Source: Pseudomonadota bacterium
GTDB taxonomy: Bacteria; Pseudomonadota; Alphaproteobacteria; Sphingomonadales; Sphingomonadaceae
Direction of reading: 5' to 3'
Assembly: GCA_023432995.1 (NCBI GenBank)
Contig: JAEZES010000257.1
Coordinates: 1 to 33,802, forward strand
DNA: 33,802 nt
Made by a program: the position numbers and the translations under genes
Part shown: positions 6,719-14,510 of the stretch, piece by piece
How positions within the stretch are numbered: position 1 is the first letter of the stretch
How the letters are laid out: each line of letters opens with the position of its first letter
The notes under the pieces: generated by a model
What the model saw: the letters and a program-made list of their open reading frames with translations, nothing else
What the model was told of the DNA's origin: nothing
Databases searched by the model: none

Positions 6719-8604
6719 TCCGCCTGCTGCTCGCGCTCGCCGCGCTGCTGCTGCTTGCCCCCGCAGTTCACGCCCAGGACGACCTCGCGCACCAAACGGC
6801 GAAGGTCGAGGACCTGCGCTCGATCCGCGAGATCAAGCGGCTCCAGGCGCAGTGGGGCTACCTGGCGATGGTCGGGGACTGGCAGGCCATGGCCGCGATG
6901 GCGACCGAGGACGTGCGCATGGTCCTGCCGAACGGCGATGCCGTCGGACGCGCCGCGCTCGCAGCCTCGCTGAGGGAACGCCAGGGGCGAGGCGGCGACG
7001 GGATGCCGGCGGGGCGGTTCAACCTCCGCCTCTACATGAGCCCGGTCGTGACGCTTGCGCGCGATGGCCGGAGCGCGACCGTCCGCTGGCGGCACCTGGC
7101 GTTGCGCGGCGCGGCCGGCGCTTCGGCCGACTGGCTCGGCACGACCGACGTGATTCAGTACCGCAAGACCCCACAGGGCTGGCGCATCGCGATGATCCGG
7201 CCGTATCCGGCGTTCTCGGGTACTTACGAGGAGGGCTGGCGCCACGACGCGGCGACGCTCGTCCGCGCGCCTTACCATTACACGCCGGAAGAGGTCGGAC
7301 GCCTGCTGCCCGAGCGCGTGGCGGACACGCCGCGTCCGGCCGACGACTTGGCCCGCGAGGCTTCGCTGCTGCTGGCGCTCGGTACCGCGCAGAACCGCGT
7401 CTCGGCCTACGGCTACTACCTCGACCGCGGGCTGTACGACGACATCGTCGACCTGTTCCTGCCCGACGCGACGATCGAGGTCGCGGGGCAGGGCCGCTAC
7501 GAGGGCGCCGCCGGAGTGCGCAAGTTCCTCGGCCGCTACGGCGAGCCGGGCCTCGACGAGGGCGAGCTCAACGACCACCCGCAGCTGATGCCGCTGGTCT
7601 CGATCTCGGCGGACGGCACGGCCGCCTTCGTCCGCACGGTCGAACTCGGCGCCTATGGCCGGCACGGCGGCGAGGGCTTCTGGTCGGCGGCGATCAACAC
7701 GTTCGAACTCGCTTCCGCAGGCGACGGCCACTGGCAGATTAGCCGTCTCTCGGTCGTCCCGCTGATGCGTGCGGACTATGCCAGGGGCTGGGCCCGGCCG
7801 CTGCCCGCGGCGCCGCCGGTCGGCGAGAACCTGTTTCCCGATGGGCGGAGCACGCTGGCGCCGGGGGACTATCCGCACCGCCCCCTCGTGCTCGAGCCGC
7901 TGGGCGACGCCCTCGTGTTCCCGCCACCCGACGAGGCCGGGCAGGCGCGCATAACCGCCAACGCGCTGGCGATGGCCGAGGCGTTCGACGGGGCCGAGAA
8001 CGTCTCCGACGCCTACGGTTACTACATCGACCAGTTCTCATGGCGCGAGACCGGCGCGCTGTTCGCGCGCGACGGGTGGAAGGAGCTCAGCTACATCGGC
8101 ACCTTCATCGGCCGCGATCGCGTGACCGGCTCGATGATCCAGCGCTACGGCGAGAACGGCCCGAGCAACGCGACGCAGACGCTGCACCAGACGGTGCAGC
8201 CCTACATTACCGTGCTCGGAGACGGCAGACGCTCGCAGGCGCGCCTGCGCCTGCTCCAGATGAACAGCTCGGCGACCAATGCCGGGTCGATGATCTTCGG
8301 CGTCTACGAGAACCAGGTGGTCAAGGAAGACGGCGTCTGGCGCATCCACGGGATGGACCTCGATTACGTCGCGCTCGCCGACTACGCGGCCGGCTGGACC
8401 GGGATCGACCCCGCCGCGAGCAGCCGCTTCGCCCCGGCGCCCGAGCTGCTAGCCCGCTTCGCCCCCGACGCCCCGCTGCGCGGCGAGACGTTTGCCCCTT
8501 ACCCGCGCATTCGCCCGCTCGGCTTCCACTTCGCCAACCCCGTCAGCGGCCGCGAGCCCGAGGTGTGGCTGGAGTGGTCCGATGGCCGTCGGGAGACCCC
8601 GTAG
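6715..8604 (+). CDS. Exported protein with three SnoaL/NTF2-like domains
   Basis: The protein has 629 residues and starts at GTG, chosen because GTGA overlaps the previous stop and GGAGGGCGGAGA precedes it; a signal peptide (IRLLLALAALLLLAPAVHAQ) follows at once. Three related units can be seen. Unit 1, about 30-165, opens IKRLQAQWGYLAMVGDWQAM. Unit 2, about 222-352, opens RVSAYGYYLDRGLYDDIVDL. Unit 3, about 428-560, opens VSDAYGYYIDQFSWRETGAL. Each closes with a W-x-I strand (GWRIAMIRPY, HWQISRLSVV, VWRIHGMDLD). NTF2-fold SnoaL proteins are cyclases, isomerases, dehydratases or binding proteins; the active residues are not evident. The AYGYY-D repeat between units 2 and 3 shows internal duplication. 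Location is the periplasm. Coupling to the orphan binding protein suggests they act on one compound. Confidence 0.87.
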   Translation: MIRLLLALAALLLLAPAVHAQDDLAHQTAKVEDLRSIREIKRLQAQWGYLAMVGDWQAMAAMATEDVRMVLPNGDAVGRAALAASLRERQGRGGDGMPAGRFNLRLYMSPVVTLARDGRSATVRWRHLALRGAAGASADWLGTTDVIQYRKTPQGWRIAMIRPYPAFSGTYEEGWRHDAATLVRAPYHYTPEEVGRLLPERVADTPRPADDLAREASLLLALGTAQNRVSAYGYYLDRGLYDDIVDLFLPDATIEVAGQGRYEGAAGVRKFLGRYGEPGLDEGELNDHPQLMPLVSISADGTAAFVRTVELGAYGRHGGEGFWSAAINTFELASAGDGHWQISRLSVVPLMRADYARGWARPLPAAPPVGENLFPDGRSTLAPGDYPHRPLVLEPLGDALVFPPPDEAGQARITANALAMAEAFDGAENVSDAYGYYIDQFSWRETGALFARDGWKELSYIGTFIGRDRVTGSMIQRYGENGPSNATQTLHQTVQPYITVLGDGRRSQARLRLLQMNSSATNAGSMIFGVYENQVVKEDGVWRIHGMDLDYVALADYAAGWTGIDPAASSRFAPAPELLARFAPDAPLRGETFAPYPRIRPLGFHFANPVSGREPEVWLEWSDGRRETP

Positions 8605-8688
8605 GCGCCGTCGCGAGTTCCGAGGGCAAGGCGTTGAACTTGCTCGCATCTGTGATCGCGGGTATTCAGCGACGCAGGGGGAACGACG

Positions 8689-9633
8689 ATGCCGAAGCGT
8701 GCAGCCAGTCTCGTATCAGCGGCGCTGCTGCTCCAGGCGGGCCCCGTTCACGCGGCTGACGATCCGCGCGTGCTCGCGCCGGTCTCCGACTGGACCCTCG
8801 ACTTCGCCGACGAACGTTGCAGTCTGATCCGCGAGTTCGCCGATGGCGACGACACCATCCGCCTGCAGATCGATTCGTTCGGCCCGCGGCCCGGCTACCG
8901 CGTGATGCTTTCGGGCGACCTCGTGCCCGGGTCGGACGCCGCGCGGATGACCGAGCTTCGCGTCGGTTACTCGGCCGACACTCGCGCCCGCGAAAGACTG
9001 ACGATGTTCGTCGGTCGGTTCGGAGACAAGAACGCGGTCGTTTTCGGTCGGGGCTTCCTGCCCGAGGGTGGCTCCGACGACGCGGGCGGCTCGGCGCGCG
9101 CGTTCGAACGGAGCGTCACGCACGTGACGCTCGATTTCAAGCTGCGCGATCCCCTGCGCCTCGACACCGGCAGCATGGCCGCACCCTTCGCGGCGATGGA
9201 GCGCTGCGTCGACGACCTCCTCGCCAGCTGGGGCATCGATCCTGCCGTGCATCGTGCGCTTGCTCGCCCGCCGTCGATGGCCGTCCGGACCGGTCCCAGC
9301 GAGCGCGCCTTCCGGACGAACGAGCACGGCGGCGAGCGGGTCTTCGAGCTGATCGAACGCGCGGGTGAGACCGTCGCCGAACCTGGCCGTCCGGGGCCGG
9401 CCGACCGCCGTGCCCAGGCTTTCGCTCGAAACGCTTATTACAGCGGCAATCTCGTTCCGGTCCGGGTCATGATCGACGCCAGTGGGCAGCCCACCGCGTG
9501 CGTGGTCCAGGTCGCGAACATCAGCGAGGCGTTCCGCCGGAGCGCCTGCGAGAGCCTCGCCGGGCCTTACGAGCCGGCGCTCGACGCCGCCGGACAGCCG
9601 GTCGCGAGCTTCATCCAGGTCGAATTGCGCTAG
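8689..9633 (+). CDS. Exported protein with TonB-C-like C-terminal domain
   Basis: The protein has 314 residues. AGGGGG precedes ATG. Residues 1-23 are a signal peptide ending in PVHA-ADD. Residues 30-195 are an unassigned beta-rich region (WTLDFADERCSLIREFADG; VTHVTLDFKLRDPLRLDTGS). The last 90 residues (VPVRVMIDASGQPTACVVQ, SEAFRRSACESLAGPYEPAL, GQPVASFIQVELR) follow the pattern of the TonB C-terminal fold: a strand, a DG/SGQP turn, a Cys pair, F/Y-x-PA-x-D-x-G-x-PV, and a final strand. There is no N-terminal anchor, so it is not a TonB energy transducer; it is a free periplasmic protein using that fold. It follows the SnoaL gene by 84 bases on the same strand. Function unknown. Confidence 0.8.
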   Translation: MPKRAASLVSAALLLQAGPVHAADDPRVLAPVSDWTLDFADERCSLIREFADGDDTIRLQIDSFGPRPGYRVMLSGDLVPGSDAARMTELRVGYSADTRARERLTMFVGRFGDKNAVVFGRGFLPEGGSDDAGGSARAFERSVTHVTLDFKLRDPLRLDTGSMAAPFAAMERCVDDLLASWGIDPAVHRALARPPSMAVRTGPSERAFRTNEHGGERVFELIERAGETVAEPGRPGPADRRAQAFARNAYYSGNLVPVRVMIDASGQPTACVVQVANISEAFRRSACESLAGPYEPALDAAGQPVASFIQVELR

Positions 9634-9709
9634 CTGTCCGCGGGCGCCCATTGCGCGGCGCCGCCCATCTCCTAAGGTGACGGGAAAAGCCACCGAGGAG
9701 GAATGCCGA

Positions 9710-10735
9710 ATGCGCCTGATCGCCACCGAGGAAGCCTGGTCGATCCCCGAAGTCGCCGAGGCGCTGCGCACGGTCGCCAACAGCCCGACCCAGAGCCTCG
9801 ACAAGCTCTTGGTCAAGGGCATCTATGACGCGCCGACCGACACCTCGGGCTACGGCAAGCTCGATTTCCTGACCGGTCTCAAGGACGTCGAACAGCATCG
9901 CCTGCCGCAGATGGACCAGTACGGTGTCGCCATGCACCTGCTCGCGCTGACCGCGCCCGGGGTGCAGATGTTCGACGCCGACACCGCGCACGAGCTGGCG
10001 ATGCTTGCCAACGACCGCCTCGCTGAAATCTGCCGCAAATATCCGACGCGCTTCGCCGGCCTCGCCAGCTTCGCCCCGCACAGCCCCAAGCGCGCGGCGA
10101 GGGAGATGGAGCGCGCGATCACCGAACTCGGGCTCAACGGCTTCATGATCAACAGCCACACCCACGGCGAATACCTCGACGATCCGAAGTTCTGGCCGAT
10201 CCTCGAGGCGGCCGAGGCGCTCGACCGCTGCATCTACATCCACCCGCGCGCGGCGAGCGACACGCTCAAGGGCCCGCTGCAGGACTACGGGATGGACTCG
10301 GCGATGTGGGGCTACGGGGTCGAGGTCGGCACCCACGCGGTGCGGATGATGGCCGGCGGGGTGTTCGACCACTTCCCCAAGCTCAAGATCTGCATCGGCC
10401 ACATGGGCGAGGCGGTGCCGTTCTGGCTTTGGCGGATCAACTTCATGAACAGCCGCGCCCAGGTCGTCGGCCGGGCTAAGAAGACCGAGCGCTCGATGGC
10501 CGAGTACTTCCAGGACAACTTCGTCGTCACCACCAGCGGCGTCGAGGACCCGCTCGCGCTGCGCTACACGATCGACAAGCTCGGCGTTCAGAACGTGCTG
10601 TGGGCGATCGACTACCCCTACCAGCCGATGGAACCCGCGGTGCGGTTCATCGAGCAGTTCGACTGCACCGACGAGGAACGCCACGCGCTGTGCCACGGCA
10701 ACGCCGAGCGGGTGTTCCACATCGCGCCCGAGTAG
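9710..10735 (+). CDS. Amidohydrolase-2 family (LigW/resorcylate decarboxylase-like)
   Basis: The protein has 341 residues, a TIM-barrel metal enzyme. GAGGAGGA stands before the ATG of MRLIATEEAWS. Metal-site candidates are Glu7/Glu8 in ATEEAW, His178 in YIHPRA, His231 in CIGHMGE and Asp301 in AIDYPYQ, all in the order known for the ACMSD-like group. The first strand has EEA-aromatic rather than HxH or EExH, which is closest to the 5-carboxyvanillate decarboxylase (LigW) pattern as I recall it. The likely reaction is non-oxidative decarboxylation of an aromatic acid, or hydrolysis of a related compound, in the cytoplasm. It heads a plus-strand run with a CoA-transferase and an esterase-like hydrolase, which suits a catabolic role. 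Exact substrate not determinable. Confidence 0.88.
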   Translation: MRLIATEEAWSIPEVAEALRTVANSPTQSLDKLLVKGIYDAPTDTSGYGKLDFLTGLKDVEQHRLPQMDQYGVAMHLLALTAPGVQMFDADTAHELAMLANDRLAEICRKYPTRFAGLASFAPHSPKRAAREMERAITELGLNGFMINSHTHGEYLDDPKFWPILEAAEALDRCIYIHPRAASDTLKGPLQDYGMDSAMWGYGVEVGTHAVRMMAGGVFDHFPKLKICIGHMGEAVPFWLWRINFMNSRAQVVGRAKKTERSMAEYFQDNFVVTTSGVEDPLALRYTIDKLGVQNVLWAIDYPYQPMEPAVRFIEQFDCTDEERHALCHGNAERVFHIAPE

Positions 10736-10741
10736 CCGCCC

Positions 10742-11182
10742 ATGACCGCCGTGATAGGTTTTTCGCTTTGCGTGCTGCTGGTGATGCTGGTCGTACCGGA
10801 CTCGCCCGTCGGGCGCCTTCTGCACCGGCAACTGGTCGAACGGCCGCTCGCGCAGTTGGGCCGGCTCGAACGGCACCACCTCATCTTCGCGACGATAATC
10901 GGGGCAGCGATGCTCGCCGGCGGCGAGGTCGTCGCGGTGCTCGGGCCGGAGCTTGCCGTGATGTGGGCGCTCGACCTGGCGATCTACCTCGATGCGGTGA
11001 TGGTCACCTACGCGCTTTCCGCGCTCGCCGGCGTGCGAGGGGTGCGAAGCAAGGCGGCGCGGATCGTGTCGCGCCTGCTCGCGGCCCGGCCCCGCGCCCG
11101 CCGGCGCCGTGGTGCCGCTTGTCGCAGCAAGCCGGCGAGCAATGACGACGATCCTCACCCGGCGTGGAAGGCTGCAGCTTGA
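10742..11182 (+). CDS. Small integral membrane protein, unknown function
   Basis: The protein has 146 residues. Three hydrophobic segments are visible: about 3-20 (AVIGFSLCVLLVMLVVP), 47-68 (LIFATIIGAAMLAGGEVVAV) and 72-96 (AVMWALDLAIYLDAVMVTY), then a basic, disordered tail (RARRRRGAACR). No family is recognised. It starts six bases after the amidohydrolase stop, without a clear ribosome binding site, and its TGA overlaps the TTG start of the CoA-transferase (TTGA). This spacing argues for one transcript. An inner-membrane accessory role is only inferred. Confidence 0.65.
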   Translation: MTAVIGFSLCVLLVMLVVPDSPVGRLLHRQLVERPLAQLGRLERHHLIFATIIGAAMLAGGEVVAVLGPELAVMWALDLAIYLDAVMVTYALSALAGVRGVRSKAARIVSRLLAARPRARRRRGAACRSKPASNDDDPHPAWKAAA

Positions 11183-12297
11183 CGGGAGCCGGCCCTCCGC
11201 TCGCCGGCCTCAAGGTCGTCGAGCTCGCCCGCATCCTCGCGGGCCGGTGGGCCGGACAGGTCCTCGCCGACCTCGGCGCCGAGGTGACCAAAGTCGAAAG
11301 CCCCGAGGGGGACGACACCCGCCGCTGGGGCCCGCCGTTCGTGACCAACGACGACGGCAGCGAGGACGCCGCCTACTTCCACGCCACCAATCGCGGCAAA
11401 CTCTCCGTCGTCGCCGATTTCGCCACCCACGAAGGCCGCGAGACGGTGCTCGACCTCGTCCGCGAGGCCGACGTGCTGATCGAAAACTTCAAGCTCGGCG
11501 GCCTCGCCAAGTATGGCCTCGACTACGCCAGCCTGCACCAAATCAACCCGCGCCTCGTCTACTGCTCGATCACCGGCTTCGGTCACGACGGGCCCTATGC
11601 CGCCCGCGCCGGCTACGACTTCATCGTCCAGGGCATGAGCGGGATCATGGACCTCACCGGCGACCCTCACGGCCCGCCGATGAAGATCGGCGTCGCCTAC
11701 GCCGATATCCTCACCGGGCTCTACGCCGTGATCGCGATCCAGGCCGCGCTGCGCCAGCGCGAGAGGACCGGACAGGGCCAGCACATCGACATGGCGCTGC
11801 TCGACGTGATGACCGGCACGCTCGCCAACCAGGCGATGAACTACCTCGTCTCAGGCAAAGCGCCGCACCGCCTCGGCAACGCTCACCCCAACATCGCGCC
11901 ATACGAGGCTTTTCCGGTCGCCGACGGCTGGGTCATCCTCGCGGTCGGCAACGACGCCCAGTTCCTGCGGCTGTGCGATGTGATCGACATCGTCTACGAA
12001 AAGAAGTGGTGGACCAACGCCGGCCGGGTGCGCGATCGCGTCGCGCTGTCGCAGGCGATTGCGGCCCAGACCCGCGACTGGGAGCGCGACACGCTGCTCG
12101 CAGCGCTCGAGGAGCAAGGCATTCCCGGCGGCCCGATCAACACCGTCGCCGAGGCCTTGTCCGACCCTCAGATCGCCGCGCGCGGCATGGTGCTCGATCT
12201 GGGGGAGGGCCTCAAAGGCTTGCGCACCCCGGTCCGCTTCTCGGATGCCGAGCTGGCGCCGCCGAGGCGCTCGCCGAAGCTGGGGAAGGATGGTTGA
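11179..12297 (+). CDS. CaiB/BaiF-type (family III) CoA-transferase
   Basis: The protein has 372 residues from a TTG start. TTG is preferred over the GTG at 11164 because GGAAGG lies about 8 bases before it, TTGA overlaps the previous stop, and LTGAGPPLAGLKVVELARIL is the usual opening of the family. The catalytic Asp is Asp176 in KIGVAYADILTGLYA. Other family marks are DLGAEVTKVESPEGDDTRRW, ADVLIENFKLGGLAKYGLDY, SITGFGHDGPYAARAGYD and GQGQHIDMALLDVM, and the C-terminal GIPGGPINTVAEALSDPQ. It moves CoA between carboxylic acids through an aspartyl-CoA intermediate. In this set it probably activates the substrate for degradation. The acid is unknown; the family call is secure. Confidence 0.93.
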   Translation: MTGAGPPLAGLKVVELARILAGRWAGQVLADLGAEVTKVESPEGDDTRRWGPPFVTNDDGSEDAAYFHATNRGKLSVVADFATHEGRETVLDLVREADVLIENFKLGGLAKYGLDYASLHQINPRLVYCSITGFGHDGPYAARAGYDFIVQGMSGIMDLTGDPHGPPMKIGVAYADILTGLYAVIAIQAALRQRERTGQGQHIDMALLDVMTGTLANQAMNYLVSGKAPHRLGNAHPNIAPYEAFPVADGWVILAVGNDAQFLRLCDVIDIVYEKKWWTNAGRVRDRVALSQAIAAQTRDWERDTLLAALEEQGIPGGPINTVAEALSDPQIAARGMVLDLGEGLKGLRTPVRFSDAELAPPRRSPKLGKDG

Positions 12298-12319
12298 AGC
12301 CCGCCGAGACCCTCCGTTA

Positions 12320-12400
12320 GTCATCCCCGCGAAAGCGGGGATCCGGCAGGCTCTCCCAGCACATCAACTGCGGCCAGGTTCCCGCTTTCGCGGGAATGGC
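12320..12400. repeat. Inverted pair of REP-like palindromes
   Basis: Two hairpin units face each other. The plus-oriented unit at 12320-12344 holds CCCCGC-GAAA-GCGGGG; the opposite unit at 12377-12400 holds CCCGC-TTTC-GCGGG, its complement. They are separated by 32 bases, the layout of a paired REP element, in the gap between the CoA-transferase and the hydrolase genes. The sequence GTCATCCCCGCG that begins the first unit occurs twice more in the window (4433-4444 and 25511-25522), and a related hairpin lies at 20071-20084. Such units are common intergenic repeats; they may stabilise the upstream transcript. Confidence 0.8.
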
Positions 12401-12449
12401 GAAGGTGTGTATGCGTGCGTGTGAAGCTCGGCCCGGGAGAACAATCTGC

Positions 12450-13397
12450 ATGACCACCCGCCACCTCGTCGACCCGCAGATCCTCGAGATGCTCGACATG
12501 CCAAGCCTCGAACTGACGGCCGAGACGCTTCCCGAAATCCGCGCCAACCCGCTGTTCACCGGGGACGAGGTCCCGCCGCCGCCGTTCCCGGTGCGCGAAG
12601 CGTTCGCGCCGGTGCGCGGCGGGCCGGACGTCCGGCTGGTGATCATGACCCCCCCCTCGGCCCGCACCGACCGCGGGGCTATCCTGCACCTGCACGGCGG
12701 CGGTATGGTCGTCGGCACGGCCGACCGCGCGGTCGCCGACAAGCCGCTGCTCGCGCTCGAGCACGACTGCGTGGTCGTTTCGGTCGATTACCGGCTCGCG
12801 CCCGAGACGCCGTTCCCGGGCCCGCAGGAGGACAACTACGGCGCGCTCGAATGGCTTGCCGTGCACGCACCCGAGCTGGGCGTCGATCCGACCCGCATCG
12901 TGGTCATGGGCGAGAGCGCCGGCGGCGGCCTCGCCGCGAGCCTCGCCCTGATGGCGCGCGACCGCCACGGCCCGAAGCTGGCCGGGCAGGTGCTGATCTA
13001 CCCGATGCTCGACTGGCGCACCGGCAGCGCGGCCTGCCCTTACGGCAACCGCCACACCGGCGAATGGGTCTGGACCCGCGACAAGAACCGCTTCGGCTGG
13101 GAAGCCCTGCGCGGCGACTACCAGCCGGTCTACGATCGCAAGGCCTGGTTCTCACCCGCGCTCGCCGAGGATCTTTCCGGCCTCCCGGCGGCCTATATCA
13201 GCACCGGGGCGCTCGACCTGTTCCTCGACGAGGACCTCGACTACGCGCGCCGGCTGATCGATGGCGGCGTGCCGACCGAGCTGCACGTCTACCCCGGGGC
13301 GATCCACGCCTTCGAAATGGTCCCCGAGACGGCGCTCGCCGAGCAGGCGGCGATGGATCTCAGGCGCGGGTTGGGGCGGCTGCTCGCGCCCGCCTGA
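12450..13397 (+). CDS. Alpha/beta hydrolase, hormone-sensitive-lipase (family IV) type
   Basis: The protein has 315 residues from the ATG at MTTRHLVDP, which follows GGGAGAA; an in-frame ATG upstream would run into the REP element. The oxyanion motif HGGG is at 82-85 (HLHGGGMVVG), the nucleophile Ser156 is in GESAGGG, Asp256 is in GALDLFLDED, and His286 is in AIHAFEM. YRLAPE at 114-119 is also typical. It hydrolyses esters, lactones or short acyl bonds, in the cytoplasm as no signal peptide is seen. It closes the plus-strand catabolic run. Natural substrate unknown. Confidence 0.93.
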   Translation: MTTRHLVDPQILEMLDMPSLELTAETLPEIRANPLFTGDEVPPPPFPVREAFAPVRGGPDVRLVIMTPPSARTDRGAILHLHGGGMVVGTADRAVADKPLLALEHDCVVVSVDYRLAPETPFPGPQEDNYGALEWLAVHAPELGVDPTRIVVMGESAGGGLAASLALMARDRHGPKLAGQVLIYPMLDWRTGSAACPYGNRHTGEWVWTRDKNRFGWEALRGDYQPVYDRKAWFSPALAEDLSGLPAAYISTGALDLFLDEDLDYARRLIDGGVPTELHVYPGAIHAFEMVPETALAEQAAMDLRRGLGRLLAPA

Positions 13398-13440
13398 CCG
13401 GCGAATTCGGGAGCCGGCGGCCTGACTGCGACATGCGGCT

Positions 13441-13635
13441 TTAGCGTTCGGACGTCCGCACCGCCACCTCAGTCGCGGTCACGGTCTCGCGTGCATCGGG
13501 CAGGCCCTCGCCGAACAGCACCTGCCGCAGCCAGCCCCGGAATCTGGGCGAGGCGAGATAGACCAGCGCGGCGCCCGCCGCGGCAAGCGGCGGCACCAGC
13601 CAGATCAGGGCGAGAGCGATGACCAGCCAGATCAT
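13441..13635 (-). CDS. Small membrane protein, unknown function
   Basis: The protein has 64 residues. GGAGG lies 6-7 bases before the ATG, a strong site. Two hydrophobic stretches (MIWLVIALALIWLVPPLA and GAALVYLASP) are followed by a short amphipathic, charged tail (FRGWLRQVLFGEG). No family is recognised. It stands alone, convergent with the hydrolase gene, with its own AT-rich upstream region at about 13700-13745, the most AT-rich part of this stretch and so a likely promoter. Confidence 0.75.
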   Translation of the reverse strand: MIWLVIALALIWLVPPLAAAGAALVYLASPRFRGWLRQVLFGEGLPDARETVTATEVAVRTSER

Positions 13636-13817
13636 GGAATTCCTCCGAACGCGTTGCCTGCCAAGCGCCGATCGAAGCCCCCACTCCCGCCTCCGAATCG
13701 CTTATCTTTATGATTTGGGATTAATTTATGAAGCTTATGTTGCAAGTGCGAAATCGCGGCCTCGGCGCTCCTCTGGACCGCTAGGCTCGGCCGCTAAACC
13801 GGAGCGGTGATTGCGCG

Positions 13818-14465
13818 ATGTCGAAGCGGATAACCCTGACGATCCTGGGTGGGCTGATCCTGCTCGGTTTCGTGGCCTCGTACCTGCTGCGGACGACGCG
13901 CCCCGTCGGGCGCTACGTGGGCGACTCGCCTGCGGCCGTGCAGATCTCCGACGACCGTCGCTCGCCCGTGGTGACGACGGGCGCAGCGAACCTGACGGTG
14001 GTCGTGTTCACCGACTACCGATGCCCGGCATGCCGCAAGGCCGATCCGGCGTTCCGCTCCGCCGTGGCGGCCGACGGCAACCTGCGGGTCGTCTACAAGG
14101 ACTGGCCGATCTTCGGCGAGGTCTCGCAGCGGGCGGCCGAAGTGGCGCTGGCGGCGCACCGGCAGGGCATCTACTCCCAGGTGCACCATGCGCTGATGCG
14201 CGCGCCAAGCGTCGACCAGGCGGCAATGCGCCGCGCGGTCGAGAACGCCGGCGGGAACTGGGGCCTGTTGCAGGAAGACCTGGCGCGCCATGCGCCCGCG
14301 ATCGCCGGCGACCTGGCGAGCAACGCGACCGAAGCCTTCAGCCTCGGCCTGGCCGGCACGCCCGGATACCTGATCGGGCCGTACCTCGTCGAAGGGGCGC
14401 TGACCGAGTCCCAGTTTCGCCGAGCGTTCGCGCAGGCGCGCGCCGCGCAAGACGACTGGCGCTGA
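13818..14465 (+). CDS. Membrane-anchored DsbA-like thiol oxidoreductase
   Basis: The protein has 215 residues. An N-terminal segment (ITLTILGGLILLGFVASYLL) serves as anchor or uncleaved signal. The active site is CPAC at 69-72 in VVVFTDYRCPACRKADPAFR, and the cis-proline is in AGTPGYLIG (Thr181-Pro182). The fold between them (VVYKDWPIFGEVSQRAAEVA) is that of the DsbA/DsbG-like DUF single-domain proteins that include Com1-type thioredoxins. It acts in the periplasm on cysteine pairs. No DsbB or DsbD gene lies beside it. The Cys-rich exported proteins encoded downstream on the minus strand could be clients, but this is only a guess. Confidence 0.9.
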   Translation: MSKRITLTILGGLILLGFVASYLLRTTRPVGRYVGDSPAAVQISDDRRSPVVTTGAANLTVVVFTDYRCPACRKADPAFRSAVAADGNLRVVYKDWPIFGEVSQRAAEVALAAHRQGIYSQVHHALMRAPSVDQAAMRRAVENAGGNWGLLQEDLARHAPAIAGDLASNATEAFSLGLAGTPGYLIGPYLVEGALTESQFRRAFAQARAAQDDWR

Positions 14466-14483
14466 AGCGCGCAATCCCCTCTC

Positions 14484-14506
14484 GCTAGCGCCGCAAGGGC
14501 GCTGGC
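14484..14506. terminator. Hairpin between convergent genes
   Basis: AGCGCC (14487-14492) pairs with GGCGCT (14498-14503) across GCAAG; the stem extends to about ten pairs with one G-T pair. It sits between the convergent DsbA-like gene and the 415-residue exported-protein gene, so it could end transcription from both sides. There is no T run. Confidence 0.35.
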
Positions 14507-14510
14507 CTGC

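Noticed and set aside
8689..9633. TonB energy transducer
   Set aside because: The C-terminal fold fits, but there is no membrane anchor and no Pro-rich spacer, so it cannot link to ExbB/ExbD as TonB does.
9611..11158. Long minus-strand open frame across the amidohydrolase gene
   Set aside because: Antisense shadow; the plus-strand frame holds metal-site motifs and a clear ribosome binding site.
12320..12400. CRISPR-like repeat spacing
   Set aside because: Only two units, in inverted orientation; an array needs direct repeats with regular spacers.
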